This document shows positions 23,638 through 36,184 of a stretch of 64,000 nt of DNA, one piece after another. Each line of letters begins with the position of its first letter. Positions within the stretch are counted from its first letter, which is position 1. The position numbers and the translations under genes are program-made. Where the stretch lies: positions 113,806,979-113,870,978 of the forward strand of contig NC_081841.1 in assembly GCF_963259705.1 (NCBI RefSeq). The letters run 5' to 3'. The stretch is from Myotis daubentonii (Eukaryota > Chordata > Mammalia > Chiroptera > Vespertilionidae). Below the pieces are notes generated by a model that was not told the DNA's origin, searched no databases, and saw only the letters and a list, made by a program, of their open reading frames with translations.

Positions 23638-23834
23638 CTAGAGGCTCAGTGCACGAATTTGTGCATGGTTGGGGTCCAGCCAGCCACTCTGATCAAGGTG
23701 ATAGGGCTGGCTGGGCGGGGGAGGGGGGGAGCGACTTGGGAGGTTGGCCAGCCAGCCCTGCCCCCTGGTCGAACTCCTGGTCAAACTCCCCGTCAAGGGG
23801 ACAATTTGCATATTAGCCTTTTTTTTATATAGGA
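23638..23834 (-). mobile_element. Short Helitron (197 bp)
   Basis: The reversed 3' end CTAGAGGCTCAGTGCACGAA starts at 23638 after A. The reversed 5' end CAATTTGCATATTAGCC...TATATAGGA ends at 23834 before T, so the pre-insertion site was an exact A/T junction in the old HAL1/L1. Confidence 0.9.
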
Positions 23835-24043
23835 TATACATTACCTATAGACAGACAATAGGGTGGAGTAGGTCTGGGGTGGGCCAGGGTGGGTGGAGGG
23901 GGGCAATGGAGAGAAAAAAGAGGGACATTTGTAATACTCTCAACAATAAAGTTTTTTTTAAGTATAAAAAAGAAGCAGTAAGAAATAAAGAATACATCTG
24001 ATATCAAGAATACACTAGAAGGAATAAAATAAAAAATAGGTTG

Positions 24044-24312
24044 GCCATGGCCTGTGTTGCTCAATGATTAGGGAATTGGACTACGCACCAAAGGGTTGAG
24101 GGTACGATTCTCAGTTAAGGGCACTACCTGGATTGTGTGTTTGCTTCCCATTTCCAGTCAGGGAGAGTGCAGGAGGCAGCCAATCAATGTGTCTCTCTTA
24201 CATCGATGTTTCTCTCTCGCTCTCTCTCCGTCCCTCCCTCTCTTCCACTCCTTCTAAAAAGCAATGGAAAACGTATCCTCAGGTGAGGATTAACAACAAC
24301 AACAATAAAAGA
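24044..24312 (+). mobile_element. Ves-type SINE
   Basis: The head GCCATGGCCTGTGTTGCTCA is degraded and GGTACGATTCTCAG stands for the B box. CATCGATGTTTCTCTCTCGC then leads to a tail rich in AAC. It is inserted in the old L1/HAL1 ORF1 region. Confidence 0.8.
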
Positions 24313-24420
24313 GTAGGTTGAATGAAGCAGAGAATTGAATCAGTGATTTGGAAGATAATGTAGAAAAAAAAAAAGCAATCAGAGCATCTAAAAGAAAATT
24401 AATTTAAAAGAATGTGCATT

Positions 24421-25651
24421 GAGAGAACCAAGATGGCGGCGTAAGGTACAGACCTGTGTGTGCTGTCTCCCACAACAACATCGAGACTACCAACTATAAA
24501 AGAAACAGCTGTCATTCAGAACCATGGGAAAGCTGGCCCAGTGGAAGCTCTACAACTGGAAGGAAAGAAAGAAGAGCATTGAGACTGAGTAGGTTGTGCA
24601 GAGGCTCCAAGAACGGAGGTACGGAATCGCACACCAGGCTGGCTGCAACTGGATGCGCGGTTTTTTTCAACCACACGGGGAGGCGGACTATCAAATCCAC
24701 AGGGCGTGGTTGGGGCGGGATACTAAGCTCCCAGACCCCTACGGGGAGAAGCAGGACGGCCTTGCAACGACCTGTAGAGCGAGAGTGGCTGTCTCGTGGA
24801 ACTGCTCGCCGACACTCAGGGGCGCAAGTCGTTGAGTTGCCGAGAGGCGAGTAGAAGCAGAGAGGCCATTGCCCTTGGCCCCACCCTGGTGATTCCCGGG
24901 GACCACGGCCTACTCAAATTACATCCTCAACCAAGCTGTGCTAGTGACACAAAGAGAACCATCGATGCTTTTGCAGCCCAGCCCAGCCCAGCAGAATGCA
25001 GATTTCAAGTCCTCGCATACAAAAGGGACACAATAAAGAAGCAGAATCAGGGTCGGAGGAAGCCGAAGCTGTACACGGCTGGGCTGGCGACGTGGAACCG
25101 CTGTACCAGCAAATGCACAGGCAGGCCCACCAGATCCAGTATCACATGGGACACTGAGTGACAGCAGACAGGCAGTCTGTGCACTTGGTAGAAAACGAAA
25201 TCCAAACTCGAAATGGCCCCGGTGAGGTTGAATCAGCCCGGTGAGGTTGAAACGGCCCCTGTGAGGCGGGGACGGCCCCTGTGAGGCGGGGATGGCACCT
25301 GTGAGGCTAAGATGGCCCCTGGGAAGCTGAGAAAAATACCACATGAACTCACTCATTTATGGATAATAAGAGACATTATAGACTGATGAACAAAAATGGA
25401 CACAGAGGCAGAGCAGCATTGAGCAGAATGTCAAACTACAGTGGGAACCCTGGCGAGGGGTTGGGGAGAGTAGGAGATCAACCGAAAGACTTATATGCAT
25501 GCATATGACAATAACTAATGGACACAAGACCCTGGGGTATAGGGGAAGCCGGGGAAATGTCAAGGGGGAGAAAAAAGGAGACATTTGTAATACTCTTTGT
25601 AATACTTTAAGAAATAATTAAAAAAAAAAGACAGAGTCCTTGCCCTCAAAA

Positions 25652-25681
<30 letters not shown>
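24421..25681 (+). mobile_element. Internally deleted L1 with 20-bp repeats and extra 3' sequence
   Basis: Starts GAGAGAACCAAGATGGCGGC, like the L1/HAL1 5' UTR at 50887, and jumps near 25325 to the last 300 bp of a modern L1 (CCACATGAACTCACTCATTT ... GTAATACTTTAAGAAATAA). ORF1 and ORF2 are missing. Five exact-period 20-bp repeats (GTGAGGCGGGGACGGCCCCT) occupy 25221-25320. After the A-run at 25620-25629 come about 20 bp of unrelated sequence and (AAAT)n up to 25681. A 10-bp duplication AATGTGCATT flanks the whole (24411-24420 and 25682-25691), so it moved as one unit. Confidence 0.8.
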
Positions 25682-25682
<1 letters not shown>

Positions 25683-25691
25683 ATGTGCATT

Positions 25692-26098
25692 TTCTTTTAG
25701 CTGCTCTGATTGCTTGTTTTTTTTAAGGGAACTTTGGGACAATGTGAACCATAACAACATCTGAATCATAGTAGTATCAAAAAGTGAGCAAGGAAGGAAT
25801 AAAGAAACCGGTTGAAGAAATAATGTCAGAAAACTGCTGAAGGAAAAACAAGATGAACCCAAAGAGGCCCACACCAAGACACATCATAATTAAAATGGCA
25901 AAGGTTACAAAGAGAGAATCTTAAAAGCAGCTTGAGAGGCACAGTTAGTTACTTACAAGGGAGTCCAAAAGGCTGTCAGCTGATTTCTCAACAGAAATAC
26001 TTCAGCCAGAAAGAACTAGATGAAGTCATGAAAAACAAGGATGTGAAACCAAGACCACTCTATTCAGCAATCCTATCATTTAAAATTGAAGGAAAATT
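25692..26098 (+). mobile_element. Old HAL1/L1 ORF1, continued
   Basis: C-terminal ORF1-like sequence: CCACACCAAGACACATCATA, GAGAATCTTAAAAGCAGCTT, TCAGCTGATTTCTCAACAGA. It ends at the target duplication of the full-length L1 (26081-26098) and resumes at 32125. Confidence 0.75.
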
Positions 26099-27112
26099 GG
26101 GAAGGAAAATGGCAGAGGTATAAACGGACGTGTCCTGTGCCTTGTCCTGGAGCAGATAAGGGTGAGCAGCTGAAACGGGTAACATACAGCCGAATAGGCA
26201 GAGGATATTCAGCTGTGAGACAGTCTGCAGTCGGGAAAGACAGAGAACTCCCAGAAAAAAAAAAGGACAGTTGGAGACTGCGGCTGAAAACTCTCCCGGT
26301 GTGCTACACTCTATTTCCATCGTTCCTTTAGCATTATTTCTCTCTATCTCGCCTTTACCCTTAAGCCAAAACTCTCTTCCTCACTTTTCCCCTTTTGCTG
26401 TCCTGTTTCTCTTACCCTATTCCTGCTTTAGATTTTCCCTATTCCTTCTTTATACCCACTGTCTAAATTTCACCCTACTTATATATCTAATTTCCAATCC
26501 CTTGCTCTAAATCCATATACACCTCTCTCTTATCTTTCTTCACTATCCAATTTTTTCTCTCTCTCTCGCTGTCGTTTTGATAGTGTTTGCTTGATTTTGA
26601 GTGTATTGGTTTTTTTATGCTTGTTTGGGAGACTGTTTTGTTTTTCATTTTCATTTTTCTGGTTTGCTTATTTTTTCTTTCTCTGGTTATTTTTGTGCTT
26701 CTGTTTTCCCTTGCCTCGCTTGATATTAGTGGTTGTTTGTAGTTTGCATTAATCTCCAGGGATCGGCTGCTGGAATTCGTTGGGATTAGTTGCGGTTCAA
26801 TTAGAGTTTTCTCCCCATACAAATAGCCTCTTCCCCACCTCTATTTCATTCTCTCTCTTACTTTTTTTCCCTTTTCTCCCTTTTCCCAATCTCATTTCGT
26901 CACTCCTTTTTGTTTTTTCTTTTTCTATTTTTTCTTTTTTATCCCCTAATTCTCTTCGCTTGGGTGGTCACCTTTATTTGGGGTTATTAATATTGTGAAT
27001 ACATTTATGTTCAGTGCCTTGTACGTTGTGCCTTGTTGTGTTGTATTTTGTGCCTTTAAATCAACGCAGCAGAGAGAGAACTACATAACCAAACACCTGA
27101 AGAAGAGCGATC

Positions 27113-27992
27113 ATGGTGAAACAAAGAACCAACCCACATATGAAAGAAAAACAGGCATCATCAGAAAAGAAATGGAGGCAATGGAGGCAAGCAACCTGTC
27201 AGAGAAAGAATTCAGAGAAATGGCCATAAGGTGGATGAAAAGAATGGAAGACAAATTCAACAATATGTGTAGGAACCAAGAGGAAATGAAGAAAAACCAA
27301 AAAGAAATGAAAAATGACATCACTGCTATAAAGAACTCAATAGAAAGCATCAACAGTAGACTAGAAGAAGCAGAGGACCGCATCAGCGAGCTAGAAGACA
27401 AGGTAGGAAAAAACACCCAAACAGAACAGCTTCTAGAAAAAAAAATGAAAAAGCAGGAGGAGAACCTAAGAGAACTCTGGGACAACACTAAACAAAACAA
27501 CATCCGAATAATAGGGGTGCCAGAAGGAGAGGAAACTGAGCAAGGAATAGAAACCCTGTTTGAAAAAATAGTAACAGAAAATTTCCCGATATAGGGAAGA
27601 AAAAACTCACACAAATCCAAGAAGTTCACAGAGTCCCAAATAAAATGAACCCGAAAAGACCGACGCCAAGGCACATAATAATTAAATTGGCAAACACCAA
27701 CGACAAAGCAAGAATCTTAAAAGCAGCCAGAGAGAGACAGGAAGTTACCCACAAAGGATCCCCCACCAGACTAGTGACCAATTTCTCAACAGAAACACAT
27801 CAGGCAAGAAGGGAATGGAATGAAATATACAAAGTCATGCAAAGGAAGGGTCTGAATCTAAGAATACTGTACCCAGTGAGGCTATCAATCAAAATTGAGG
27901 TTCAAATCAGGAGCTTCACAGACAAAAATGGTCTACAGAAGTTTATTACAACCAAACCAGCAATGCAAGAAATGCTAAAGGGTCTGCTGTAA
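27113..27992 (+). pseudogene. L1 ORF1 (frameshifted)
   Basis: RNA-binding chaperone of L1. The coiled-coil and RRM parts are open to 27594; the rest of the RRM and the C-terminal domain continue open from 27645 to 27992 in another frame. A single missing base in the ENFPDIGKK region explains the break. The start is uncertain: upstream codons are open from 26995, but a start near 27113 (or in the same region) fits the usual ORF1 size of about 300 codons. Confidence 0.75.
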
Positions 27993-28040
27993 AAACAAAA
28001 AATAGGAAACAAAGAAGGAACACAGCAGTAAAGAACAAAA

Positions 28041-31000
28041 ATGGCGACTAACAAGTTTCTATCAATAATAACTTTAAATGTAAATGGATTAAATGCCCCA
28101 ATCAAAAGGCATAGGGTAACAGAGTGGATAAGAAAACATGACCCATATATCTGCTGTCTACAGGAAACCCACCTCAGAAAAAAAGACGCACACAGACTGA
28201 TGGTGAAGGGATGGAAAAAGGTTTTTCAGGCCAATGGAAGTGAAAAAAAAACCCAGGGTAGCATTATTTATATCTGACAAATTAGATCTCAAAGTGAAGG
28301 ACATAAAAAGAGATAAAGAAGGCCACTTCGTAATACTAAAGGGAGCAGTCCAACAAGAATAAATAACTCGGGTAAATATACATGCACCCAATATAGGAGC
28401 ACCCAAATTCATAAGAAATCTTCTGGAGGAGATCAAGGGAGAGATTGACAGCAATACAATCATAGTAGGGGACTTTAACACCCCATTATCACCACTGGAC
28501 GAATCCTCTAAACAGAAACTCAGCAAAGAAACATCAATCCTAAATGACTCACTAGATCAGATGGAATTAATTTACCTCTTCAGAACATTTCACCCCAAAG
28601 CCACAGAATATACATTCTCCTCAAGTGCACATTTGTCATCTTCAAAGACAGACCATATATTGGGTCACAGACAAAGTCTCTTCAAATTCAAGAAAACTGA
28701 AATCATATCAAGCATCTTCTCAGACCACAAAGGCATAAAACTGGAAATCAACTATAATTAAAAAACAATCCAGAAAAATCAAACACATGGAGACTAAATA
28801 GCATGCTGTTAAACAATGACTGGGTTATGAGTGAGATCAAAGAAGAAATAAAAAACATCATGGCAACAAACGACAATGAAAACAAAACAATCCAAAACCT
28901 ATGGGACACAGCAAAAGGAGTCTTGAGAGGGAAGTTCATAGCTCTACAAGCCTACTGCAAGAAACAAGAAACAATGAGAATAAATGACCTAACTATACAA
29001 CTGGAAGAGTTAGAAAGAGAGCAACAAAAAAAGCCCACAGTAAGCAGAAGGAAGGAAATCACAAAGATCAGAGCAGAGATAAATGACATAGAGACCAAAA
29101 AAACAATACACAAGATCAACAAAACCAAGAGCTGGTTCTTTGAAAGGATAAACAAGATTGATACACCTCTAGCCAGGCTCATCAGGAAACAATGAGAAAG
29201 GACCCAAATAAACAAAATAAGAAATGAAAGAGGAGAAATAACAGCAGACCCCATAGAAATACAAAAGATTGTTAGAAAATACTATGAACAACTCTACTCG
29301 AACACACTAGACAACCTGTAGGAAATGGACATATTCCTAGAAAAATACAACCTTCCAAAACCTAATCAGGAAGAATCTAAAAATCTCAACAGGCCAATAA
29401 CTATGGAGGAAATCGAAGCAGTAATCAAAAAGCTTCCAGCAAACATAAGCCCGGGGCCAGATGGCTTCACAGGGGAGTTTTACCAAACATTCAAGGAAGA
29501 CTTAAAACCTATTCTCCTCAGACTATGTCAAAAGATCCAAAAGGAAGGAACACTTCCCAGCTCATTTTATGAAGCCAACATCACCCTAATCCCAAAACCA
29601 GATAAAGACAATACAATGAAAGAGAATTATAGGCCAATATCCCTCATGAACATAGATGCCAAAATCCTAGCAAATCGGATCCAGCAGTACATCAAAAAGA
29701 TCATACACCATGACCAAGTAGGATTTATCTCAGGGATGCAAGGATGGTACAATATCTGCAAATCAATAAATGTGATACATCACATAAACAAATTGAGAGA
29801 AAAAAACCACATAGTCATATCAATTGATGCAGAAAAAGCATTTGACCAAATCCAACAACCTTTCTTGATAAAAACTCTCAGCAAGATAGGAATTGAGGGA
29901 TCATACCTCAAAATAATAAAAGCCATATATGACAAACCCACAGCCAACATCATAATCAATGGGCAAAAACTAAAACCATTCCCCCTAAAAACAGGAACAA
30001 GACAGGGATGCCCCCTCTCACCACTCCTGTTGAACATAGTACTGGAAGTACTAGCCGTTGTGTTCAGACAAAAAGAAGAAATAAAAGGCATCCAGATTGG
30101 AAAAGAATAAGAAAAACTGTCCTTATTTGCAGATGACATGATACTGTACATAGAGAACCCTAAAGATTCCATCAAAATATTATTAGACTTAATAAATGAA
30201 TTCAGCAATGTAGCAGGATACAAAATTAATGCTAAGAAATCCATGGCATTTCTTTACACCAATAGTGAACTTACAGAAAGTGAAACTACAGAAGCAATCC
30301 CATTTACCATTGCACCAAAAAATTAAAATACCTAGGAATAAACTTAACTAAGGAGGTAAAAGACTTATATGCCAAAAACTACAGGACGTTGAAAGAAGAG
30401 ATAGAGGAGGACATAAACAGATGGAAGAACATACCGTGTTCATGGATTGGTAGAATCAACATCATCAAAATGTCCATACTACCCAAAGCAATCTATAGAT
30501 TCAATGCAATCCCCATTAAATTACCAATGGCATATTTCACAAATCTAGAACTAACGTTCCAAAAATTCATCTGGAATAAAAAAAGACCCCGATAGGTGCA
30601 GCAATCCTGAGAAAGAAGAACAAAGTAGGTGGGATCTCAATACCAGATATCAAGCTGTATTACAAAGCCACTGTTCTTAAAACAGCTTGGTACTGGCACA
30701 AGAACAGACATATAGATCAATGGAATAGAATAGAGACCCCAGAAATCGACCCAAACCACTATGCCCAATTGATATTCGACAAAGGAGGCAAGAGCATACA
30801 ATGGAATCAAGACAGTCTCTTCAATAAATGGTGTTGGGAAAATTGGACAGATACATGCAAAAAGATGAAACTAGACCACCAACTCACACCATACACAAAA
30901 ATAAACTCAAAATGGATAAAAGATTTAAACATAAGACAGGAAACTATAAAAATACTAGAGGAATCCACAGGCAGCGAAATTGCAAACATATGCTGAAGGA

Positions 31001-31797
31001 ATTTCTTTTCTGATAATGCTCCTAGGGCAATGGAAACTAAAGAGAAAATAAACAAATGGGACTACATCAAAATAAAAAGCTTTTGCACAGCAAAGGAAAC
31101 CATCAACAAAACAACAAGAACACCCACTACATGGGAGAACATATTTGCCAATGATACGACCGATAAGGGTTTAATTTCCAACATTTACAGGGATCTCATG
31201 AAACTTAATAAAAGGAAGATAAACAATCCAATAAAAAAATGGGCAACGGACCTAGATAAACACTTTTCAAAAGAGGACATATAGAAGGCCGAAAGACATA
31301 TGAAAACATGCTCAAAGTCACTAATTATATGAGAGATGCAAATCAAAATGACAATGCGGTATCATCTCACACCTGTCAGAATGGCTATCATCAACAAATC
31401 AACAAACAACAAGTGTTGGAGAGGATGTGGAGAAAAAGGAACCCTTCTGCACTGCTGGTGGGAATGCAGACTGGTGCAGCCACTGTGGAGAACAGTATGG
31501 AGCTACCTCAAAAAACTAAAAATGGAACTCCCATTTGACCCTGTGATCCCACTTCTAGGAATATATCCCAAGAAACCAGAAACGCCAATCAGAAAGGATA
31601 TATGCACCCATATGTTCATAGCAGCACAATTCACCATAGCTAAGATTTGGAAACAGCCTAAGTGCCCATCAGCAGATGAGTGGATTAGAAAACTGTGGTA
31701 CATCTACACAATGGAATACTATGCTGCAGTAAAAAAAAAAAAAAGTAACTCTTGCCTTTTCCAACAGCGTGGATGGAAATGGAGAGCATTATGCTAA
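28041..31797 (+). pseudogene. L1 ORF2 (endonuclease/reverse transcriptase), disabled
   Basis: The endonuclease begins at 28041 (SIITLNVNGLNAPIKRHR, CLQETHLRKKD). The first break is a homopolymer frameshift near 28245-28255. Reverse transcriptase motifs follow: [19 protein letters not shown] (29450), [13 protein letters not shown] (29630), [38 protein letters not shown] (30000) and FADD (30130). The C-terminal Cys-rich segment lies near 31415-31460. In-frame stops or frameshifts also occur at about 28360, 28761, 29195, 29320, 30110, 30326, 30595, 30996 and 31284. Confidence 0.85.
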
Positions 31798-32124
31798 GTG
31801 AAATAAGCCAGTCAGAGAAAGATAAATACCACATTATCTCACTCATTTGTGGATTATAGAGAACAATATAGACTGATGAAAAGGGACAGATCCAAAGACT
31901 GAGAAACAGCAATCAGGCTATCAATCCCCAGAAGGAAAGTAGGGGAGGGCAGGGGTAAGGGGAAGAGATCAACCGAAGGACTTGTATACATGTATATAAG
32001 CCAAACCAATGGACATGGACAACAGGGGGATGGGATCGTGAGTTTGCGGAGCGGGGTGGGGGGAGGTTGGGGGTTAATGGGGGGGATGAGGACACATTTG
32101 TAATACCTTAACTAATAAAAAAAA

Positions 32125-32290
32125 TAAAATTGAAGGAAAATTAAAGAACTTCCCAGACCAAAACAAAACAAAACAAAAAACAACAACAACAAAAAGGCTA
32201 AAGGAGCTCATTATCACCAAATCAGTATTGAACAGTATTGCAAATAATGTTAAAGGAACTGCTTGAAGAAGAAGAAATATATAGAGAGGA
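32125..32290 (+). mobile_element. Old HAL1/L1, final part
   Basis: Begins with the right-hand copy of the L1 target duplication and continues as the end of old ORF1: GGCTAAAGGAGCTCATTATC, then AATGTTAAAGGAACTGCTTG AAGAAG. Bases 32291-32543 are SMAD9 intron without a recognised feature. Confidence 0.65.
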
Positions 32291-32529
32291 ACATGATGAT
32301 GATGACTCCAAAACATATAAAACTGCATTTTCAAAATCACAGAGTTGACATATATGCTGAAATGAAAATTCTAGATTTTTGTGACTACAAAACTGTGGAT
32401 TAGTTCCTCAAAATTGAACCTCCCCCATCTCCTTTTGGTGATTGGGGTGGTCCTTGTATTGCTTATACCCCATAACTCTCCATCAACTGGGACACACCTC
32501 TTTAACTTTTAAAATACACCATGATATCA

Positions 32530-33060
<531 letters not shown>

Positions 33061-33299
33061 TCATAGATCTTCCTTTTCTTCTGGTAGTCATTGTGACAAA
33101 TGCAGGTTGGGAAGCATGTTGACATTCTCCTGAGCCCTAGAATGGACTGGCAAACTCTGAAAAATAAGACAAGACTTCAGTTAACTTAATAACAATAATT
33201 TTCAGAAAAGGTTAAAGTTCAACATAAGGGAGAAATTCTCCAAATGTTTTAGACTTGAAAACTCAGTCATCTTAACTCTCTCCTCTCCTTTATTCCCTA

Positions 33300-33865
33300 C
33301 TAGAGGCCTGTTGCACGAAATTTGCACATGGGTAGGGTCTCTAGGCCTGGCCGTCAATCAGGGCCGATCAGGGCTTTCCAGCTGCTGGCCAGGGCCTTCC
33401 TTCCCCAGATGCTGGCTGCCGGCCGGAGCCTGTGCCGGGTGGCAGCAGCAGGTGCAAGCAGCGGCTCTGGCGCCAGCAATGGGTGTGAGTGGGGCCATTG
33501 CTGGCAATGGGTGTGAACAGCGGCTTTGGCACTGGCAGTGGGTGTGAGTGGTAGCTCCAGCACCGGCAGCAGGTGCGAGCACCCATCAGGACCTTGGCAC
33601 ATGGGAGCAAAGAATTTTCAGTAACCACTAGAGGCTCGCCCTGATGACAGCGACTGGTGCCCCATCTTGGTCTGGCACCCCCGCTCACCTGCTCCACCAT
33701 CCTGCCAAGGTTGATGCCCACCATGTTCTGCGCTCTGCCACCTGCTGCCGATGCATGCCATTTCCGCACACGTCCCCTGGTGGTCATAGCAACCAGTTGT
33801 TCGGTTGTTCCGTTGTTTGGTTGTTCCACCATTCTACTGGCATATTAGGGTTTTATATATATAGA
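33300..33865 (-). mobile_element. Helitron, possibly two joined units
   Basis: The reversed 3' end CTAGAGGCCTGTTGCACGAA is at 33300 after A; the reversed 5' end CATATTAGGGTTTTATATAT ATAGA ends at 33865 before T. A second CTAGAGGCTC at 33628 suggests that a second Helitron 3' end (hairpin lost) lies inside, so this may be two head-to-tail elements, the first lacking its 5' end. The intron segment 32966-33299 before it holds nothing recognisable. Confidence 0.82.
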
Positions 33866-33965
33866 TATTCAAGTTTTGGTATTTCTGCATTCAAAATTTC
33901 TGTGAAAAATTGTTTTTGTGGCAATGTACATTTTATTAAGTCTTTTTTTCCATTTAGTATTCTAT

Positions 33966-34195
33966 TTATTATTTTTTTCTTTATTAAGGTATTACATATG
34001 TGTCCTTATCCCTCTATTGCCCACCCCCTTGCTCATGCCCTCAGCCCCCTAGTGTCTGTGTCCATTGCTTATGCTTATATGCATGCATACAAGTCCTTTG
34101 GTTGATCTCTCCCCCTCCCTGCATCCTTCCCTGCTTTCCCTCTGAGTTTGACGGTCTGATAGATGCTTCTTTGTCTCTGGATCTGTTTTTGCAAA
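33966..34195 (-). mobile_element. L1 3' end fragment
   Basis: Reverse of the L1 3' UTR: TTAAGGTATTACATATGTGTCC at the left end, then CCCTAGTGTCTGTGTCCATT and TTTGACGGTCTGATAGATGC, which also occur in the L1s at 36185 and 49600. 5'-truncated. Confidence 0.85.
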
Positions 34196-34329
34196 TTTTG
34201 AAAATTTCTCTTCATTTACACCAATATCTGAGGCATAGCCCACCTCACTACTCACCTATATTACTGAGACAAGCTATAAAGTAGCTTTTCTCTTCTAATT
34301 CTAGCCATTTTTTCCCAAATACAATTTTT

Positions 34330-34386
34330 AATCCTCACCTGAGGATATGTTTATTAATTTTTAGAGACAGGAAGGGAGAGAGAGGG

Positions 34387-34435
<49 letters not shown>

Positions 34436-34555
34436 AATGTGAGAGAGAAAAAACATGGAGCCCTGACCAGGGATTGAACCTGACCTGGAATAGAACTCGC
34501 AATCTTTTGTTGTACAGGACAATGCTCCAACAACTGAGCCACCCAGCCAGGGTTA
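34330..34555 (-). mobile_element. Ves-type SINE with (CA)n tract
   Basis: The reversed SINE head is at the right (CAACTGAGCCACCCAGCCAG GG) with the reversed B box GGGATTGAACCTGACC. A (CA)n run at 34391-34434 replaces the usual pyrimidine body, and the tail CCTCACCTGAGGATATGTTT is at the left. Confidence 0.88.
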
Positions 34556-34803
34556 AATACAATTTTAATAGGTCATTTGCCTGCTTAAGAAATTACAGTT
34601 GCTTTTTGGTTTCCAAAATATAAACTGCCTCGGTCTCTAGGGCCTCCAAAATCTTTCCTCAACATACTCATGCTTCTTCCTTTCTCATTTATAATTTGAA
34701 TAAGTAATCCACCTCTGTTGTGGAATATATAAGTGAAAAAGGAAACAAGTAGGATCACTAATAATCTCACCACTCATATGTTCTTCCAAACTACTCTATA
34801 GGA

Positions 34804-35150
34804 CAGTGGTTCTCAAAGTGTGACCCAAGGACCCCTTGAGTCCCAGAGTCCCTTTCATGGGAGTTAAAGGTCCTCTCTTTCTCAACTACATATCTGAGTC
34901 ATTAGATTTTCTCATGTACTTCAACTCAAACAACATATCACAACAGACTGTATGCAAAAGTGAGTATGAGAATCCAAGTGTTATCCATCAAATCAGCCAT
35001 TAAAGAGATTTGCAAAGATAGAAAACAATAACATTCTTCTCATTATTTTTTTCAAAAAACATCATTTTTGGATAAAAAAAATATGTTGATGTTACTATAT
35101 GATATGATATGAAAATAAAACTCAAAAGATACTATTTAAAATGGGTATGT
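34804..35150 (+). mobile_element. hAT-type DNA transposon remnant
   Basis: Starts with CAGTGGTTCTCAAAGTGTGA, the conserved hAT-Charlie terminus, followed by CCCTTTCATGGGAGTTAAAG and other low-complexity non-autonomous sequence. The right terminus is not clear. Confidence 0.6.
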
Positions 35151-36184
35151 TGTTGGTTGCTCAGTGACCATGCCTAAGCACTGGACAGTTAGAACCTGTG
35201 AATGATCCCTGAGTACTGCTTCTTGGTCAATGTGGCTAAGAAAAGCCTACATCACCTACCAAGCTGTACACAGCAATTAGTCCAGGAGTCAGGTAGCACT
35301 CATCCATTCTGGAAGGTCCCATTCCAGAAACATTCACCATGACAGAACATTATTGTTTCATTATTGTTTTGTTTTTAAATTTTCAACTTTATCAGTTTTG
35401 ACCCTCTAATCCATGAGCAGCATAAATATACCTTGGTGTCCCTTCTTTAAGAGTTTACTAACCAAATTTAGAACTTGAACACACTTGCCAATGGATTACT
35501 TAATTTCCTTAAAAGAATACTGCTTTCTTGATGACTTTTATAACACTTTTTGTCAGCAGTAATTAATACAACAATAAATGCTATTTAAGTGTATAAACAG
35601 ATCCATCTAGAAGATAGTTGACTTATTATCAATATTGGCATATGTATATATCATGTCTTATTACTGTACTGATTTCTTAGAGAGAAACCAGGCTTAACAT
35701 ACACACATATAGATGTATATATTTTATTAATTTAAATTGTCCTCACTTAAAAACTAGTCTGTTATACCTATGTGTTACAAATTAGAGGGAATCACAAGCT
35801 TATATTGTAAGGTATAAATAACTACCTCATACACGTTCAAAGTTAGTGGCATGCAATTAATTGAATAAACATGGAATGGTATCATGAGTTCATATTCCGG
35901 GAAAGAGGCTTTTTTAGCTATGTTCAGAGATAACCTACAAATCTCTGAGAAGACAGTTTCCATTCACCAGTCTCCTAGTAAGTATCTTGTTAATGGGAGA
36001 TATCTTCTGCCCAGAGTGCCAAAGGATGATGGTAGAGATGCATTTTTATAATAGGGGCTGTATTCAAGAGGGCCATGTGGGTTTCCAGGGCCTCTATGGA
36101 CCTTTTAATTGTCTGCTTATTTAGGGTGATTGTGTATATAGATTTTTCTAGGGAGACAGGCATAGGTATTTTTCTTCAAATTCT
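35151..36184. other. SMAD9 intron 1, nothing recognised
   Basis: AT-rich intronic sequence with no recognisable repeat or coding signal. Confidence 0.5.

Larger units (their letters stand above)
23336..24420 (+). mobile_element. Old HAL1/L1 element, first part
   Basis: 23336-23600 starts like an L1/HAL1 5' UTR (CCAAGATGGCTGAAGAGTAG) and passes into a HAL1-like 3' end (GACTGACCATTTTCAGAGGG with G-runs). After the Helitron at 23638-23834 it continues to GTAATACTCTCAACAATAAA near 23950. A second piece from about 23985 to 24410 is ORF1-like (CACTAGAAGGAATAAAATAA; GCAGAGAATTGAATCAGTGA) and continues after the next insertion at 25692. It is interrupted by a SINE (24044-24312). Frames are destroyed. 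Confidence 0.65.
26099..32124 (+). mobile_element. Full-length L1 with 18-bp target duplication
   Basis: About 6.0 kb flanked by TAAAATTGAAGGAAAATT at 26081-26098 and 32125-32142. The pyrimidine-rich 5' UTR runs to about 27100. ORF1 codes for a coiled coil (ERKTG...ISELEDK), the RRM region (NNIRIIGVPEGEE, RPTPRHIIIKLAN) and the C-terminal domain (LNLRILYPVRLSIK); it is broken near 27587 by a 1-bp deletion in NFPDIGKK. ORF2 starts at 28041 (MATNKFLSIITLNVNGLN, endonuclease) and keeps the RT motif [10 protein letters not shown] near 30125 and the [18 protein letters not shown] segment near 31415-31460, but has several frameshifts and stops. It ends with a 3' UTR and A-rich tail. Not competent as it stands. 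Confidence 0.92.
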
